DNA of 64,000 bases from Rehmannia glutinosa (Eukaryota; Streptophyta; Magnoliopsida; Lamiales; Orobanchaceae). The stretch is from contig JABTTQ020003420.1 in NCBI GenBank assembly GCA_016081115.2, positions 1 to 64,000 on the forward strand, written 5' to 3'. Positions 1 to 12,799 of the stretch are shown here, in pieces (positions within the stretch are counted from its first letter, which is position 1; every line of letters begins with the position of its first letter). The position numbers were made by a program, and so were the translations under genes. The notes under the pieces were generated by a model, which was not told the DNA's origin, did no database searches, and was given only the letters and a program-made list of their open reading frames with translations.

Positions 1-866
1 CTTCTTCCCCAATGTTGCCTCAAGCTTACTCCTCCAAGACCTCTTGATCCCAATTCCACTCAAAATGTTAAACACTATGAATCTCTCTATGAATGAATAT
101 TACATAAATCTCTAATGAATCCTTTTCCAACTCAAACTCTTGGCTTTTATAAGCACCATCTTGTGAGATACCATATTAACAAATGGCCCATTTCCATGCT
201 TGTTAGTTGAATCATTGTGTGCACATTCATAATTGAGTTGGTTGAATCATTGTATACACATGATGATTGAGGGAATATGGGGACATGTTGCAAAATTGGG
301 TGTTAAAGGTGTATAAAAGTGGCCAAAAAGGCTTGGTAGGTGAGTTTTCCATAATTTTCACATGGGAAAGTTGCAAAAGGGGTCCCGGACACGCCCGTGT
401 CGTGGCAAAGACGGCCAGGCCGTCTTTGCACAAATTTTTTTCAAATTTGCACGACACGGCCGTGTCGTGACACGGCCAGGCCGTGTTATGCGACACGGCC
501 GTGTTGTACAACACGGCCAGGCCGTGTTCGAACTGTTTTGTGCGGTTTTTCCTCTCTTTTGATCCCCTTCAACATGGCCGTGTTGCCGACACCCCCTGCC
601 CGTGTTGGACCAAAAACCCCGAAATGACGCGTTTGGCTTGGAATTTCGAGCGTTTTTGCATCCTTAAACTCCCGATATGTTTTGACATGAATCCATGGTC
701 CGAAATTCACCGAAATTAGCCCCAAATGGTCAACCTACACCAATAAAAGCACCCCACAAAGTAGTATAAACAATGTACAATCAAAACTAATGAAACTAAC
801 AACAAAATAACTCAATTTCTACTCAAATACACACATAAAACATGCATAAAAATACACTTATCATTA
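1..866. mobile_element. Probable LTR-retrotransposon noncoding fragment
   Basis: No coding capacity is visible. The stretch mixes AT-rich DNA with a GC-rich block of short palindromic repeats (366-600) and runs to a sharp change of composition near 866, where it reads tacacttatca. This make-up is familiar from noncoding ends of plant Ty3/gypsy elements, but no pol, PBS or paired LTR lies in the window, and the left part is cut by the window edge. The classification is an inference. Confidence 0.35.
366..600. repeat. GC-rich array of acacggcc/ggccgtgt palindromic motifs
   Basis: The motifs cacggccgtgt and cacggccaggccgtgt recur about eight times in both orientations within roughly 230 bp. Each is itself near-palindromic, so the block can fold locally. 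Several overlapping small ORFs on both strands are only shadows of this low-complexity sequence. CG dinucleotides are far denser here than in the AT-rich surroundings. Confidence 0.75.
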
Positions 867-3800
867 TAAATAAGATTTACATGAGTTATTAGGGCTAAAA
901 AATAAATTAAATTACTTAATTCTCGGTTCGAGATCGATTGTTAAAAACTCGTTTTGAGTTCAGTTTATTGAATAACGAACCAAGTTTGAATATTATTTAT
1001 GTAAAGTTCGGTTCTAGCTCAACTCAATAGCGTGTGAAGCCGGGGAATTTGATGTAGGGGAGCCCAACTAATATTAATATAAAAAGCGTTTGTCGAATTT
1101 TGGCTACTTCTCTATAATAAAAATAGTTTTAGCCATATTTTTTTAGCTATTTTTGAGTTCAAATGTTTACTTTGTCTTTTTCATTTCTAAAGACCGGTCC
1201 ATGACTCGACCAGAAAAAATGCACCACATCAATTTTTGAAATATGACCAAGTACATCATCGGAGAATACAAGAAAAGTATGACCGTGTCAATATGACTAA
1301 AAAACATGTTTTTGAAAAATATGATTATTTTCATTTTTACAAATCATAAGTGGTCAATTTATCCATTACAACATATAAAAATAAAAAAACAATACATCAA
1401 ATTTAAAAATAAAACTATAAATTAATAAGTAGCAATTTTGATTAAGTCATTATATTAACCCAATCATGTCTAAATATTCAAAAATAAATAACAAAATACA
1501 ATCACATCAATATACCAAAAGAGACAAATAGAAACACAAGAGAATAATGCAAAAATTCAAGTTAAAGTTTACGGCGGAGGATACAAATGTACAAAATTTT
1601 AAAAAGGGGAAAAAATTGGCCAAGAGTCATATTTTACAAGATTCACAAATGAACGGGGGAAAGAAGAATGAAAGATAATTGAAGACATTTTTTCCCATTT
1701 TTCTATTTTTTATTTAGTTTAAGATTAAAAAGTAAAATGACCATAATACCCTACTATTTTTCAAAATTTGAGGGGCCGATGACCCCCTTGGCCCTACATG
1801 GCCAAATCCTTTGTCAATAGGTGATATAGAAATTGTGCAAATATCAAACTATTCAGCTCGATTTGTTATAGTATTGGCGATATAATTAAGTGCAATATTA
1901 TATTCGAAAAATTCATAAAACTTATTTTGGAGTTTTCAAAAAACGAAATGCCAAAAATCTAGAGATTTGTAGACCGATACTAGAGTTTAACTTTATATCT
2001 TTAAGGCAATTGATCCACAATACAAGTTCGTGGTTGAATTGCAAAAGTCTCTCAACGTACAACTATCTCCTCATGTATAGGAGCCACCCCATCATTCATT
2101 TTCCAATGTGGAAAGTCAAAATATCACGTCCTTCTTCTATCAAATTTTATGTAAGATTATCACGTTTAGACAATCAATTTTCATTCACCCTATAATATTT
2201 TGTTAGACCAAATATACTATAGTTTTACGCTTATGAAGTAGAAGACATTAGTAATGGCCGCTCATTCATATAAAATTAACATTGGTACATGTTCAAATAT
2301 TTGGTCAAGCATGACATATTTCCAACATTTAGTTTAACCTCGGATTGTTCCTACTAATTTTTTGGTCAAGTCGAACTTTAAAATTGGTAACCCAATTTTT
2401 CAATTTTTACCTCTTTAATTTGATAATTCTCAATTTAGGGCCTTTAAAAAAATTAAATGTGATATATTGTTAGCAACTAATAAGGCTACAACCTACAAGG
2501 CGAATAAGGCTCAACGTAATATGGGCCCTTTATTCCATATCGCTAACCCACTGCTTTCAATGGGAGTCGAACCTCAACGCTTGTAGTTGGTGATCTTTAG
2601 GTGAAATACATCAACCAACACTATGCTAGACACAAACTTTGTTCAAAAAATTTTTATTTTATATATGTACTATATATCAAAATTTTACAAAAACTTTGGG
2701 CCACTAAAGCGATTGGATATAAAAAGAGATTTCATTTTTTCTGTTTGGAGAATTTTTTTGACCAAATATGCGATTGTTTATGAAAATTTTTAGAAAATAT
2801 ATTATTCTCACTTTCACTTTTTCTTATTTTTTCTCTTTCCAATCACATCTACACATTTTTTCCACAAAAAACTAATCATTATTACACATTATCCCACACA
2901 TTTTACTATTCAATCACTCGCACATTTCTAACTACCAATCATTATTTTACTATTTAAAATAAAATCAACTTTCATCATTACTTTTTTATCTCATATCCAA
3001 TCACACTTTCAAAATTTATTTTTTCCTTCCGAATTTTTTTTTACTACTATTCTATAACAAAATGAAAATTTTTAAAATGAAAAATATCCAATCGCACCTA
3101 AGTTTTGTAATTTTTTGGGCCGAGTCGACCGACTAACATTAGGAGCAGCCATGTTTAACTATAACTCGTTCAAACTCAAATGAATTAATAATCAAATCAA
3201 GTTCAAACACATTTTTTTAAGCTCAATAAAATTTCAAACGAATTGAGGAATAATATGTCCGACTCTATTCGATTCATGTACGCACCTACATGCTTTAAAG
3301 ATTCTATGTCCAATAATATTACTTATGTCACTTCCAAATAATGAAATTGTATGCGCATGGCTTTATTATTACCTACTCTTTTTAGATTCTTAGGACTTTG
3401 TCTGTACTAATTACTCAAGCTGTGATAATTTGGTCGGGAAATCAAAGGTAATAACCACAACAAAGAACTGTTAGAATAAGATTAAGACAAAAGCATAAAT
3501 TAAGCTGTTAGGTTAAATGGAAACAACTACAATAATCACTTTTGACTTATTTTACCTTCCTTTAGCATTAACTTAGACAAAAAAGTTATCTAAATTTTAA
3601 ATAGTTTTATCCACTCAGCTTGTTTTCACTTACTTTTCCAAACATGTACTCAACAATTCTAAAACACCTTTTAATAAATTGTTCTTGAGTTTAGGCTACG
3701 ACAAAAACAAAAAAAAATTATAGTTTTGTATTTTTTGACATTATATTGTTTGAAGAAGAAAGGGATGGAAATGTCTTTGTAACTTATAAGACAACCAATT

Positions 3801-4952
3801 ACATATTTCTTTTTTTATAATTAAGCTTTCTGCTTACGCCTAATTATCTTTTGAAGACAAAGCTTCGATCCTCATTGTTCCGCCAAGGTAAACGCGGGAT
3901 GTGCACGTATTGACCGTGTTACGGCGGGGTATCTTTGACAAACTGTGAGATCCTCCCCAGGTAAAGAAAAACAATTATGTTCGACCACCCCAATCCACTA
4001 ATAAACATCTCTCCTCGAATCGAACTCACACTGCGGATCTTTATTGATATGAGTTCCCACCAAATTTTCACCACCTCGCATATGCCCCATGGAATAATTT
4101 GATAGAGCAATAATTTGAATCGACATCCACATCTGATTCTTGTGGTGGCGGGGTGGCTAAAAGCCCTTTGTTTACGTAATGATTTTATATATGTAAGTAA
4201 GATTGCAAATGAATTGAATAAAGTCGAACAAATTATTCTTCAAGTTTAGTTGATCAGTTTCAAAAATTATGTTTGAATATGATTTGATTGATAATTGATT
4301 CAAATTTGAACGTATTTTAATCAAATCGAACATGAATCAAGTTCGAGTAATTTGATCGTTAAATAAATTTTATCATTTTTTACTAATCCGAACTCGAACC
4401 TAATTTTATATCTTATGAACCAAAAGGGTATATATATTTCAATTCAAATTTGGTCTCTAAAACTAACAAATTGAGCTCGAACAAGGTTTAACAGTCGATT
4501 TTGAGTCATATTGAGTAATTAATTTGCTTATAAGCCCTGAATGTAAGAAAAAGCTGCTATTACATATTCTCTGTTTTTTTTTTTTTTTTAAATTTCTCTT
4601 ATCACTCATATTTGACCAAATCAATTTTCTCAATTCACTTATTAAAAATGTTATTTTATTATACTTACCGTAATTCAAAATGATCAGCTAGACTATTTAA
4701 TAATTGTTCATTTTATTTTTAATATTTAATATAAACCTCTCTGCACATATATGATTGTAGGGGTGAAATGACAACCCATACCCCTCTAAAACTGGAAGAA
4801 TATGTCAGAAAAGTTTTGACCTCTCTTCAACATATTCTGGGCATTATTGGAATTTTACTCAAAACCTGTCGGTTTGTCTGCCTATTTCGTAACAAAAGCC
4901 CATTCCCTATGGCAGGTAAAATTACCCCAGAGGGGGTTACAAAAAAAATTTA
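867..4952. other. Gene-free AT-rich intergenic DNA with old repeat relics
   Basis: I see no convincing exon. Islands rich in gttcgag/ctcgaac motifs at about 905-1040, 3140-3270 and 4200-4440 resemble worn hAT-type repeats also seen near 20030-20300 and 29570-29830. At 4011-4029 a B-box-like sequence (gttcgattcgag on the minus strand) hints at a tRNA-derived SINE in minus orientation covering roughly 3850-4150, but no tail or TSD was found. Poly-T tracts (e.g. 4566-4581) are simple low-complexity DNA. Confidence 0.5.
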
Positions 4953-5292
4953 GAGATAATTACAAAAAGTACCATGAGGTTTGACATAATTATAAAAAAA
5001 TTCAACTAACTTTTAAAATTACAAAAATATTTTGAGATTTGACCTAATTACAAAAAAAAAATCCAACCAACTTTTAAAATTACAAAAAGTATTCCTAAGA
5101 TTTGATTCATTATTAAAAGTAAGGAGTAAACAGTAATATTTTTATAATTATGAGAGGAATTTTGAAATATTTTTTTGCCTGTGAATGGGTAAATGTTAGA
5201 TAAAATAAAATTTCAGGAGTATTTTTTGTAATTTTAAAAAGTTAGCTGTGATTTTTTATAATTAGGTTAAATTTCACGGTTTTTTTTAATTT
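4953..5292. mobile_element. Diverged foldback MITE (GGGATAATTAC family)
   Basis: The left end begins gagataattacaaaaag followed by a gaggtttgac block; the right end is its rough reverse complement (ttataattaggttaaattt). The interior repeats attacaaaaa and its complement, so the whole element is an imperfect inverted repeat. It is more diverged than the intronic copies and has the variant block caactaacttttaaaattac. No clean 9-bp TSD could be read. DNA between 5293 and 5651 has no recognisable feature. Confidence 0.6.
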
Positions 5293-6026
5293 ATGTAAAA
5301 TGTGACAAATTAAAATGTGTATTGCAATAAAAAAAATATAGTAACATTTAAATAAAAAAATAAGGGTTGCCAAAGTAGGTCCCCTACACTATAAGATGAT
5401 GCTTAAGAAGGACAAAAGTTTAAAAGGGCTAATAACATGTAATTATGACTTTATTGAAATTATTAGATGTTACACGAGTACACTAAGTAAATTGAGTAAA
5501 AAATATTATTCAAATATTGTAGTCGCTTTAATCATATCATATTATTTGTTGTTACAGTAATATTTCTGGGATTTGGATGAATTTCTTCTTTCCGTGTGGT
5601 AATTTATAAGTAATGTTACTTTTTTTTTTTTAATACAATGAGGGATAATAGGGTCATTACAAGAAAAATGGTATATCCCAACACAAATTTAATGACGCTA
5701 CCAAAAAACGTCATTATAAATAAGTATTTAATGATGTTTTTAAAAAACGTTGTAAATAATAAAAATTAGTGACACTTACTAGAAAGTGTTAGCATCTTAG
5801 TAAATTTAATGACACTTTTATTGAAGTGTCATTATCTTAGTAAAATTACCGACTTTTTTTATAAGTGTCACGATAATTATAGAATTTACTTACGCTTTTT
5901 TAATTTGTGTCTTTAAAATGGCAACGCTTAGTAAAAAACATCATAAAATTGATGATACTTTCTAATTTACTTACACATTTTTTATTTGTATGATTTTTAT
6001 AATTTACTTACACTTTTATTGTTTGT

Positions 6027-8310
6027 AAATCACAAATTGACTACTTTCTAACCAGAAAAAACGACAGAAAAATATGCAAAAATTGCAAAGTAATACCTGG
6101 AGAAAGCATCACCACCCAACATAGACTACTAGTTTTGGATATCAAACTTATTAACATACACTTAAAGAGAAAGAAAATTAACATACCGAGAATTAAGTGG
6201 TGGAACTTAAAGAATATTGAAAAAAGAGATAGTTTTGTCAAATCTCTAGTAGAAACCATTGATTGGAAAGTGGAAGACAAAGCCGATGAAACATGGAACT
6301 ATGTAACTACTCAAATGAAAAGATCGCAAAAGAAACATTAGGGGTGTCAAATGGTAATAAATGGAATAAAGAGTCATGGTGGTTGAATCAAGAAATCCAA
6401 GAAAAGGTAAAGGAAAAACGAACTAGTTATAAAGTATTGTATTCTGTAAAAACGAAGAAAATCTTAAAAGATATAAAGACGCCAAAAAAGAAGTAAGAAG
6501 AAGCAATATATGAAGCAAAAACCAAGGCATATGAAGATTTCTATAAAACTAGATACTAAAGAAGGAGAGAAAGATATATATAAAATAGCAAAATTTAGAG
6601 AAAAACAAACAAGAGATCTAACCCAAATTTAATGCATAAAAGATGAAAATGAAAACATTTTAGTGAAAAGACGAGGACATAAAAGATCGATGGAAGAGGT
6701 ATTTCAATAATCTTTTTAATGAACCGAAGAGGAATGAAGTCACATTAGGGGAACTAGGCCAATCTGAACTGAATAGAAACCGTACCTTTTATCGTAGAAT
6801 TCAACTTCATGAAACAGAAAAAGCACTAAACAAAATGAAAAACTGGCAAAGCAGTTGGCCTATATGATATACCAATTGAAGCGTGGAAATGTTTAGGTGG
6901 AGTTGGAATTGCATGGCTTACTAAATTATTTAATGTTATTCTAAAACTAAGAAAATGCACGATGAATGGAGAAAAAGTATATTGATACATATATATAAAA
7001 ACAAAGGGGATATACAAAATTGTGCAAATTACAGGGGAATTAAATTAATAAGTCATACAATGAAACTATGGGAAAGAGTTATAGAAGCAAGAATAAGAAA
7101 TGAAACTAGTATATTAGATAATCAATTTGGCTTCATGCCAGGAAGATCAACAATTGAAGTTATACACTTAATTAGACGATTATGTGAACAATATAATGAG
7201 AGAAAACAAGATTTACATATGATTTTTATTGATCTTGAAAAGGCATACGATAGAGTCAACAGTGATATAATGTGGCGTGTATTGGAAAAAAGAGGAATAA
7301 AAATAGCTTACATAGATGCCATAAAAGATATGTATGATGGTATAACAACATGCATTAGGACACCAACAAGGAAGGAATATCTAGTGAATTCCCCAACACT
7401 ATAGGTTTGCATCAGGATCCGCTCAAGCCCGTACCTTTTATCCTAATAATTGATGAAATCACTAAACACTTACAAAAATCCATCCCCGAATGTATGTTAT
7501 TTGCGGACGATATAGTCTTAATTGATGAAACAAGGGAAGGAGTAAATGCAAAATTGGAAGTTTGGAGAGAAGCACTTTCGAATCAAAAGGTTTTACTATA
7601 AGTAGGGCTAAAAACAGAATACATGGAATGCCACTTTAGTAAAAACAATGAGGAACAATGAGACGAAAGTTAAAATTCATGGACATGAAGTGAGTATAAC
7701 AAAGAGTTTTAAATACTTAGGATCTATAATTGAAGAAGAACGGAGAAATCAATAAAGATGTCACACATAGGATCGGCGTGGAATAAATGGAGGAATGCAT
7801 CTTCTATCCTTTGTGGACCGTAAAATACCATTAAAATTGAAAGGAAAATTTTATAAAACGGCCATAAGGCCCCAATGCTTCATGGAGCGAATGTTGGGCG
7901 ACTAAATATGAACACGAACAAAAATGAGGTAGCGAGAGATGAGAATGCTAAGATGGATGTGCGGACACACTAGATTAGATAGAATAAGAAATGAAAACAT
8001 TAGAAACAAAGTGGGAGTAGCACCAATAGACGAGAAAATTAGAGAAACACGATTAAGATGGTTTGGACATGTTTATAGGAGACCTTTAGATGCACTCCGT
8101 GCGACATTTAGAAGGTAGAGAATCACTCACACAAATCAAAAAGAGGAAGATGTAGCCTAAAAAAGACTTGGAAAGAAACTATTAAACATGACATGTTATA
8201 CCTAGAAATAAACGAAAATATGGCTTATGACCGTAAACGATGGCGCGATATGATCCGTATAGCCGACTCCCACGTGAGTGGATTAAGGTTTAGTTTGTTG
8301 TTGTTGTTGT
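6027..8310 (+). mobile_element. 5'-truncated RTE-clade LINE, copy 1
   Basis: The element ends in a (TTG)n tail just after a tag-tttgttg stretch, the characteristic 3' end of plant RTE LINEs. A 24-bp perfect direct repeat flanks it (6003-6026 and 8311-8334), consistent with target-primed insertion. It starts inside the end of the endonuclease region (CKVIPGE then TTQHRLLVLDIK) and runs through the linker and reverse transcriptase to the 3' end. A related copy sits at 56973-58839. Insertion was into the subterminal repeats of the CACTA element, so part of the flanking repeat match could be pre-existing repeat structure rather than TSD. Confidence 0.85.
6128..8262 (+). pseudogene. RTE LINE endonuclease-end/reverse transcriptase remnant
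   Basis: Reading frames broken by stops and frameshifts encode, in order: the end of the endonuclease (TTQHRLLVLD), a basic linker (IKWWNLKNI, near 6190; NKESWWLNQEI, near 6375), and reverse transcriptase motifs at 6955-7600. These are EWRKSILIHIYKNKGD (motif 1), NYRGIKLISH (motif 2), QFGFMPGRST (motif 2a/3), MIFIDLEKAYDRV (catalytic motif A with the Asp) and MLFADDIVLID (catalytic FADD motif C). The 3' part encodes LRWFGHVYRRP and KRWRDMIRIAD, typical of the RTE/LINE C-terminus. At least six disruptions make it non-functional. Confidence 0.85.
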
Positions 8311-9061
8311 TTTACTTACACTTTTATTGTTTGTGTCATTAAAATGGCGACACTTATTAAAAAGCGTCATAAAATTGATGACAGTTTCTATTTTACTTAC
8401 ATATTTTTATTTGTCGCCAAAAAAGTTTAAAGTTTAATTACATTTTTATTGTTTGTGTCATTAAAATGACGACGCTTATTAAAAAGCGTCACAAATTAAA
8501 AATTTGAAAAATCTATCCCACATCGAAAGATTGAAGTATTGAGAGAGACTTTGAGAGTTAATAATAGACACTATGTGTTATATAATTGACTAACAACAAA
8601 TATATCCAAAATGAGTCAAAAATAAATATTAAGTTTAAATTATTAAAAAAATATTAATAAATAATTGATTTTTAATAAATTTTACAAAAGCTAAAAATAT
8701 AAAATTCGTCATAATTTTAATGACACTAATTTTCAAAAGCGTCGCGACTTTAAAAGACGCTTAATAGCGTCCTAAATTTAACGATGCTTTTAGCGTAGCG
8801 AAGATTCATTTAAAATATATTAAATCTTTATTAATTGTGACAGAATATAACGTCACCACATAATGACGCAATTGATAAAAGCGCCAGGAAACGAGATTTA
8901 CCTACGCATATATCTTGCGTCACAGATATTTTCGTGACATCAAATTTAACAACGCAACTAATGACGCTTTCAAAAGCGTGGGTAATATACCTTGCGACGC
9001 TAATAAGCATCACCAAGTGAAAATTTTAGCGTCACTAAACACAGTTTTTTTTGTAGTGGGT

Positions 9062-10210
9062 AGGGGACCTGTGAAGCACTGATATAAGTACGGGTACGAT
9101 TTGACACGATGGGGATACAATATTTTAAAAATTTTAAGGATCTTCCAGATGCGGTATATGTGTATATTTTTATATTATTGAAAATATCAACATACTAACT
9201 ACTAAGTACAATTAAAAAAATAATATTTTAAATATAAAAAATTAAAATTTAATAAGTACTCAATCTAAAATGTAATAACTCATATATACACACACAAAAA
9301 TGGTTAAAATATGAGTAATAGAATAAATTATATATCTTTAGTCTTTCCATATGCGAGATGCATCCATTGAATATCCATGAAGATCATATAATATATTATA
9401 TCGAATACGTATTCTAGATCACGAATAGAAAACATGCATTCCTATAAAATCGAACCCGGGTTAATAGAACACAAATCTCTTACCACTTGTATAGAAAGTC
9501 GATCTCATTTTTATTTTGTTGATTAAATAACGTCTAGGATGAGGTCAGAGTTTAGTCAGATTAATATTTATTATTTTCCTTGAAAATTCAACTATGAATT
9601 AAACTTCGATATATCAAATCAAAGATCTAACTAAAATTTATGTAAATAAATGTGTAATATCTATGACCTGCCACCTACAATTATCGAATCAAAATAATGG
9701 CTAAATTACCGATCAAAAAAAAAAAAAAAAAAAAAAAGGCTAAATCCCACTTCAAATAAGTCTTTTTCTTTGAGGGCAGCCATCAATTTTGGACCAAAAC
9801 AAGACAAATATTTTGATTCTTTGAATAAATTTTTGACACTTGTGTCATCCAATCATCACTTGTTTAATTCTTCAATTTAATAATCATGGCCAACATTTTG
9901 TTTTTATTTGTTTTTGAATCAATCTTTAATCAAACATATATGCACCCATATTAAAGTTCATTTATTAGTAACTTAAGTGTAAACTGAACCCTACTCAAAC
10001 ATAAATGTAAATCTAACTTTTTAAAAAGTGTTCAATTTATTTTCCTACTTTGTATTAATTAAATGTAAATTGTATCGATGAGCTTGCATAGCATAAAATT
10101 CATCAGTAATAGAATCTACAAATGAGTTTGTGATGTGAGTATAAGGTAATTGTTTACAACACATGTTAGAAAAAGAACTATACAAGAGTTGGACTGAACA
10201 TAGGTTTGTT
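9062..10210. other. Gene-free intergenic DNA
   Basis: No coding exon, RNA gene or clean repeat boundary was recognised. A poly-A tract at 9713-9737 is the only distinct feature and could be the tail of an old retroposon, but no TSD was found around it. Confidence 0.5.
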
Positions 10211-10227
10211 GATTAATAAATGTGGTT

Positions 10228-10882
10228 TTTTTTTAAAATAACACCCGGGGTGGTGGGGATTGGCGTGATCCCCTACGCGTATATCAAATAATCAAAATGT
10301 AAATACATTGTCGCCGTCAAGGCGGGAGAAAATCAAAGAACAAATAGCTATCACTACGATATCTAGAAAAAACTATCATATAGAGAAATTTAAAGAATAA
10401 AAGGAGGAAGCGAATGATCTATGAAAATCGGAAGCCTCGGATATCCCGATTGGTCCATCCGAATGAGCGCAGAAGGTGGTGAGAAGTCGTGCCCTCATCA
10501 ACAATGTGATCGCCAAGCGGACAACTCCCAACTACGCTAGGTGATCATTTGGTCGATTCCCTCTGTGTATGTGGGAAATCGAACTGAAGGTCCTCAAAGC
10601 ATGTTAGAATGCGAATCGGGGTGTCTTGAACTCGCAAGAGCAAGGCCACGAGTGATCGTGGTGACCACCGCGCCGCATCCAACTCGATCCAAATCGAAGA
10701 GAAAACTGCGGGCATCTTGTAATCCCATCTCCGGTAGTAGCTTCAAGCATGAAAGCTAGACGCGCCTGGGAGAGAACAATGAAAAGCCAACATAATTTCG
10801 CCCGAATGATCTCGAATCAATCCTCCGCCTGACAATCAAGGTATCTCGATCAAACGAACCATCCGTGTTCGACTTGATCGAG
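10228..10882 (-). mobile_element. Retroposon-like insertion with 17-bp target duplications
   Basis: The 17-bp sequence gattaataaatgtggtt occurs directly on both sides (10211-10227 and 10883-10899). Just inside the left copy is a T-run followed by aaaata, i.e. a poly-A tail if the element lies on the minus strand. The body is much richer in G+C than its surroundings and contains no long ORF; the longest plus-strand one (10541-10759) does not look like a protein gene. On the minus strand there is a tract reading gcgagttcaagac that is vaguely like a pol III B box. Long TSD plus poly-A tail point to LINE-mediated insertion of a SINE, LINE fragment or processed transcript; the source is unknown to me. 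Confidence 0.65.
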
Positions 10883-10947
10883 GATTAATAAATGTGGTTG
10901 AGCTACTATTATTAACAAAAAAATTGTAATTTATTACAGTTATAAAG

Positions 10948-11171
10948 TAGGGTGTCAATTCATGATCCTATATGATAACTCGACTTCGAACCCGACTGAA
11001 GTTATTGAGAGAAACATAAACATGACCGAACACGAACACGACTAACACGAATCCAACACATAGTTACCGATTTATCTGGACTACAACGTAGTTGTTTTAT
11101 CTTTACATAATTTTTGATGTATTTCAAAACCAAATATGAATCAGAACTCGATGACCTAAATTGCCGCCCTA
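10948..11171. mobile_element. hAT-type MITE, about 225 bp
   Basis: The ends read tagggtgtcaatt and aaattgccgcccta, an imperfect terminal inverted repeat of the hAT type. Flanking 8-mers ttataaag (10940-10947) and ttttaaag (11172-11179) match at 7 of 8 positions. The interior (gacttcgaacccgac, cgaacacgaacacgac) resembles the element at 31008-31232, which has a perfect 8-bp TSD. Confidence 0.7.
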
Positions 11172-11179
11172 TTTTAAAG

Positions 11180-12052
11180 TAGGTAGCCGTAGAGTAGGGC
11201 TAATGGGACATAAGTTAGATCCGGGGATTTTATACAAGTCAACAACTCATTCCTCAAAATTCATATCAATGTCATTATTGTCATATAGATATCATATCAA
11301 TATAATAAATTGAGGTTAAATGAAAGAGTCGTTGATAATATTTATTGTGCTAATATTATGAATGTTAACCATAGAAGGTAGACACAACCAAAATTTCTTA
11401 AAAGCATTTTTAGGTAAAAGAATGCATATATGGAGTAAATACAAATTAATGTGAACTAAGAAACATAGCAAAAAAATTCTCTTAAAGGTAAATAAAAAAA
11501 TATCAAACAAATCTCAAACGAAAGTCATACCTAATCACAAGAAGAATATTATTCTAACGCATTTCAAAAATCTTGAAAATAATAGTTCAACAAACATTCA
11601 ATTGACTGATTTTTTTTTTTAAAAAAAAGGTATTTCCTTTAATTGTTCTAATTCCATTTATTAATAAAATTTGAAATAGCAATATTATTAATGAAATTTT
11701 CAGAAGAATTTTATCATAAAGTAATAATCAATACAACTGTCAAATGGGTCGGGCCCAATGAGGAGGGACGATTTAGTATGGTGGTAGATATGCGAAAATG
11801 GGGTGGGTAGGATAGAAAATCAAGAAAAACAATACAAATTATAGCTAATTTTTTTTTAAAATTCTCACTATTTTTTTTTTTTTTTTTTAAAAAAAAGGGT
11901 CAGCCAGGGCCCAAGTTGGCTTGACCACTGCCTCCGCCTCTGGTCGGGTCGACACTAGCACGTCGTGCCAAAGCGAAAATTGAATCGGACCAGATCGTTC
12001 CTTCGGGCCACTATTTTGAAGACCCAAGCATTGTCCAACCTATGAAAATACA
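11180..12052. other. Gene-free intergenic DNA
   Basis: AT-rich, with poly-T and poly-A tracts near 11612-11630 and 11871-11897. A stretch from about 11898 to 12050 is richer in G+C and leads into the tandem repeat that follows. No gene was recognised. Confidence 0.5.
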
Positions 12053-12405
12053 CATGAAAAGTCGGGCTGACCGGACCGAATCGATATTTCAGGCGTTATG
12101 GACCAGAGTCACCAAACCAAATAGTCCTCTTTTCGGTTTTACAATATCACGACCGCTACACCCATAGGCATGAAAAGTCGGGTTGATAGGACCGGATCGA
12201 TATTTGGGCGTTATGGACCAGAGTCACCAAACCAAATAGGTCCGACTCTTTTCGGTTTTACAATATCACAGCCTGCTACACCCATAGGCATGAAAAGTCG
12301 GGTGACCCGACTGGATCGAGATTTTGGGCATAATGGGCCATGCCAAATAGGTCGGACTCGTTTCGGTTTTACAATATCACAGCCCTCGCTCCGCACCCCT
12401 ATAAT
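12053..12405. repeat. Three tandem copies of a ~118-bp unit
   Basis: Units begin with catgaaaagtcggg at 12053, 12169 and 12289, and each carries tttcggttttacaatatcac near its end. Unit spacing is 116 and 120 bp, and the third unit is more diverged in its middle. Small ORFs on both strands arise from the repeat and do not look coding. This is a short local minisatellite or a piece of a repeat-bearing transposon. Confidence 0.85.
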
Positions 12406-12634
12406 CGGGCCTAGCTAGTTCTGACAGCTCTAATATCAATTGGACCGGCTAATTTTGACACCTCTAATAATAAATATTCCAATATGTTATGAAAACAACA
12501 TTTTTTCTTTAAAGAAAAAAAAAAAGAATTTTGTTGCCAAAGTAGTTGGCCTATTTAGTACGCACACACACACGCACAAAAGCGCACACAAACACATCTT
12601 ATTAAAATCTAGTTTCTCGGGCCATTCATTTCAT

Positions 12635-12668
<34 letters not shown>

Positions 12669-12799
12669 AGGAAATTCATTTCATTCTTCGGATATCAAGG
12701 AATTTATGCCTTTTTTTTTTTCCCATTTTCCAATTCTCTAGTACTTTCCTTCTTTTGTAATTCAACCCATTAATTTCCCATTAATTATAATTTATCCCC
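12406..12799. other. Upstream region of the WD40 gene
   Basis: Contains a 30-bp poly-T tract near 12637-12667 and a short ca/gcac-rich stretch near 12560-12590. It lies immediately upstream of the leader exon of the WD40 gene and so probably holds part of its promoter. No TATA element can be assigned with confidence. Confidence 0.35.

Larger units (their letters stand above)
5655..9058. mobile_element. Non-autonomous CACTA (En/Spm-like) element carrying a LINE
   Basis: The left terminus reads cattacaagaaaaa and the right terminus reads tttttttgtagtg, i.e. CACTACAAAAAAA on the opposite strand, the hallmark end of the CACTA superfamily (the left end has one change, T for C). A 3-bp direct repeat, ggt, flanks both ends (5652-5654 and 9059-9061), as expected for CACTA. 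Both subterminal regions are packed with alternating motifs such as gacgct, aagcgtcat and aagtgtcat in both orientations, typical of transposase-binding subterminal repeats. No CACTA transposase is encoded. About 2.3 kb of the 3.4-kb span is an inserted LINE (6027-8310), so the bare element was about 1.1 kb. Confidence 0.85.

Noticed and set aside
12637..12667. Poly-T tract as a retroposon tail near the WD40 promoter
   Set aside because: No TSD and no retroposon-like body adjacent.
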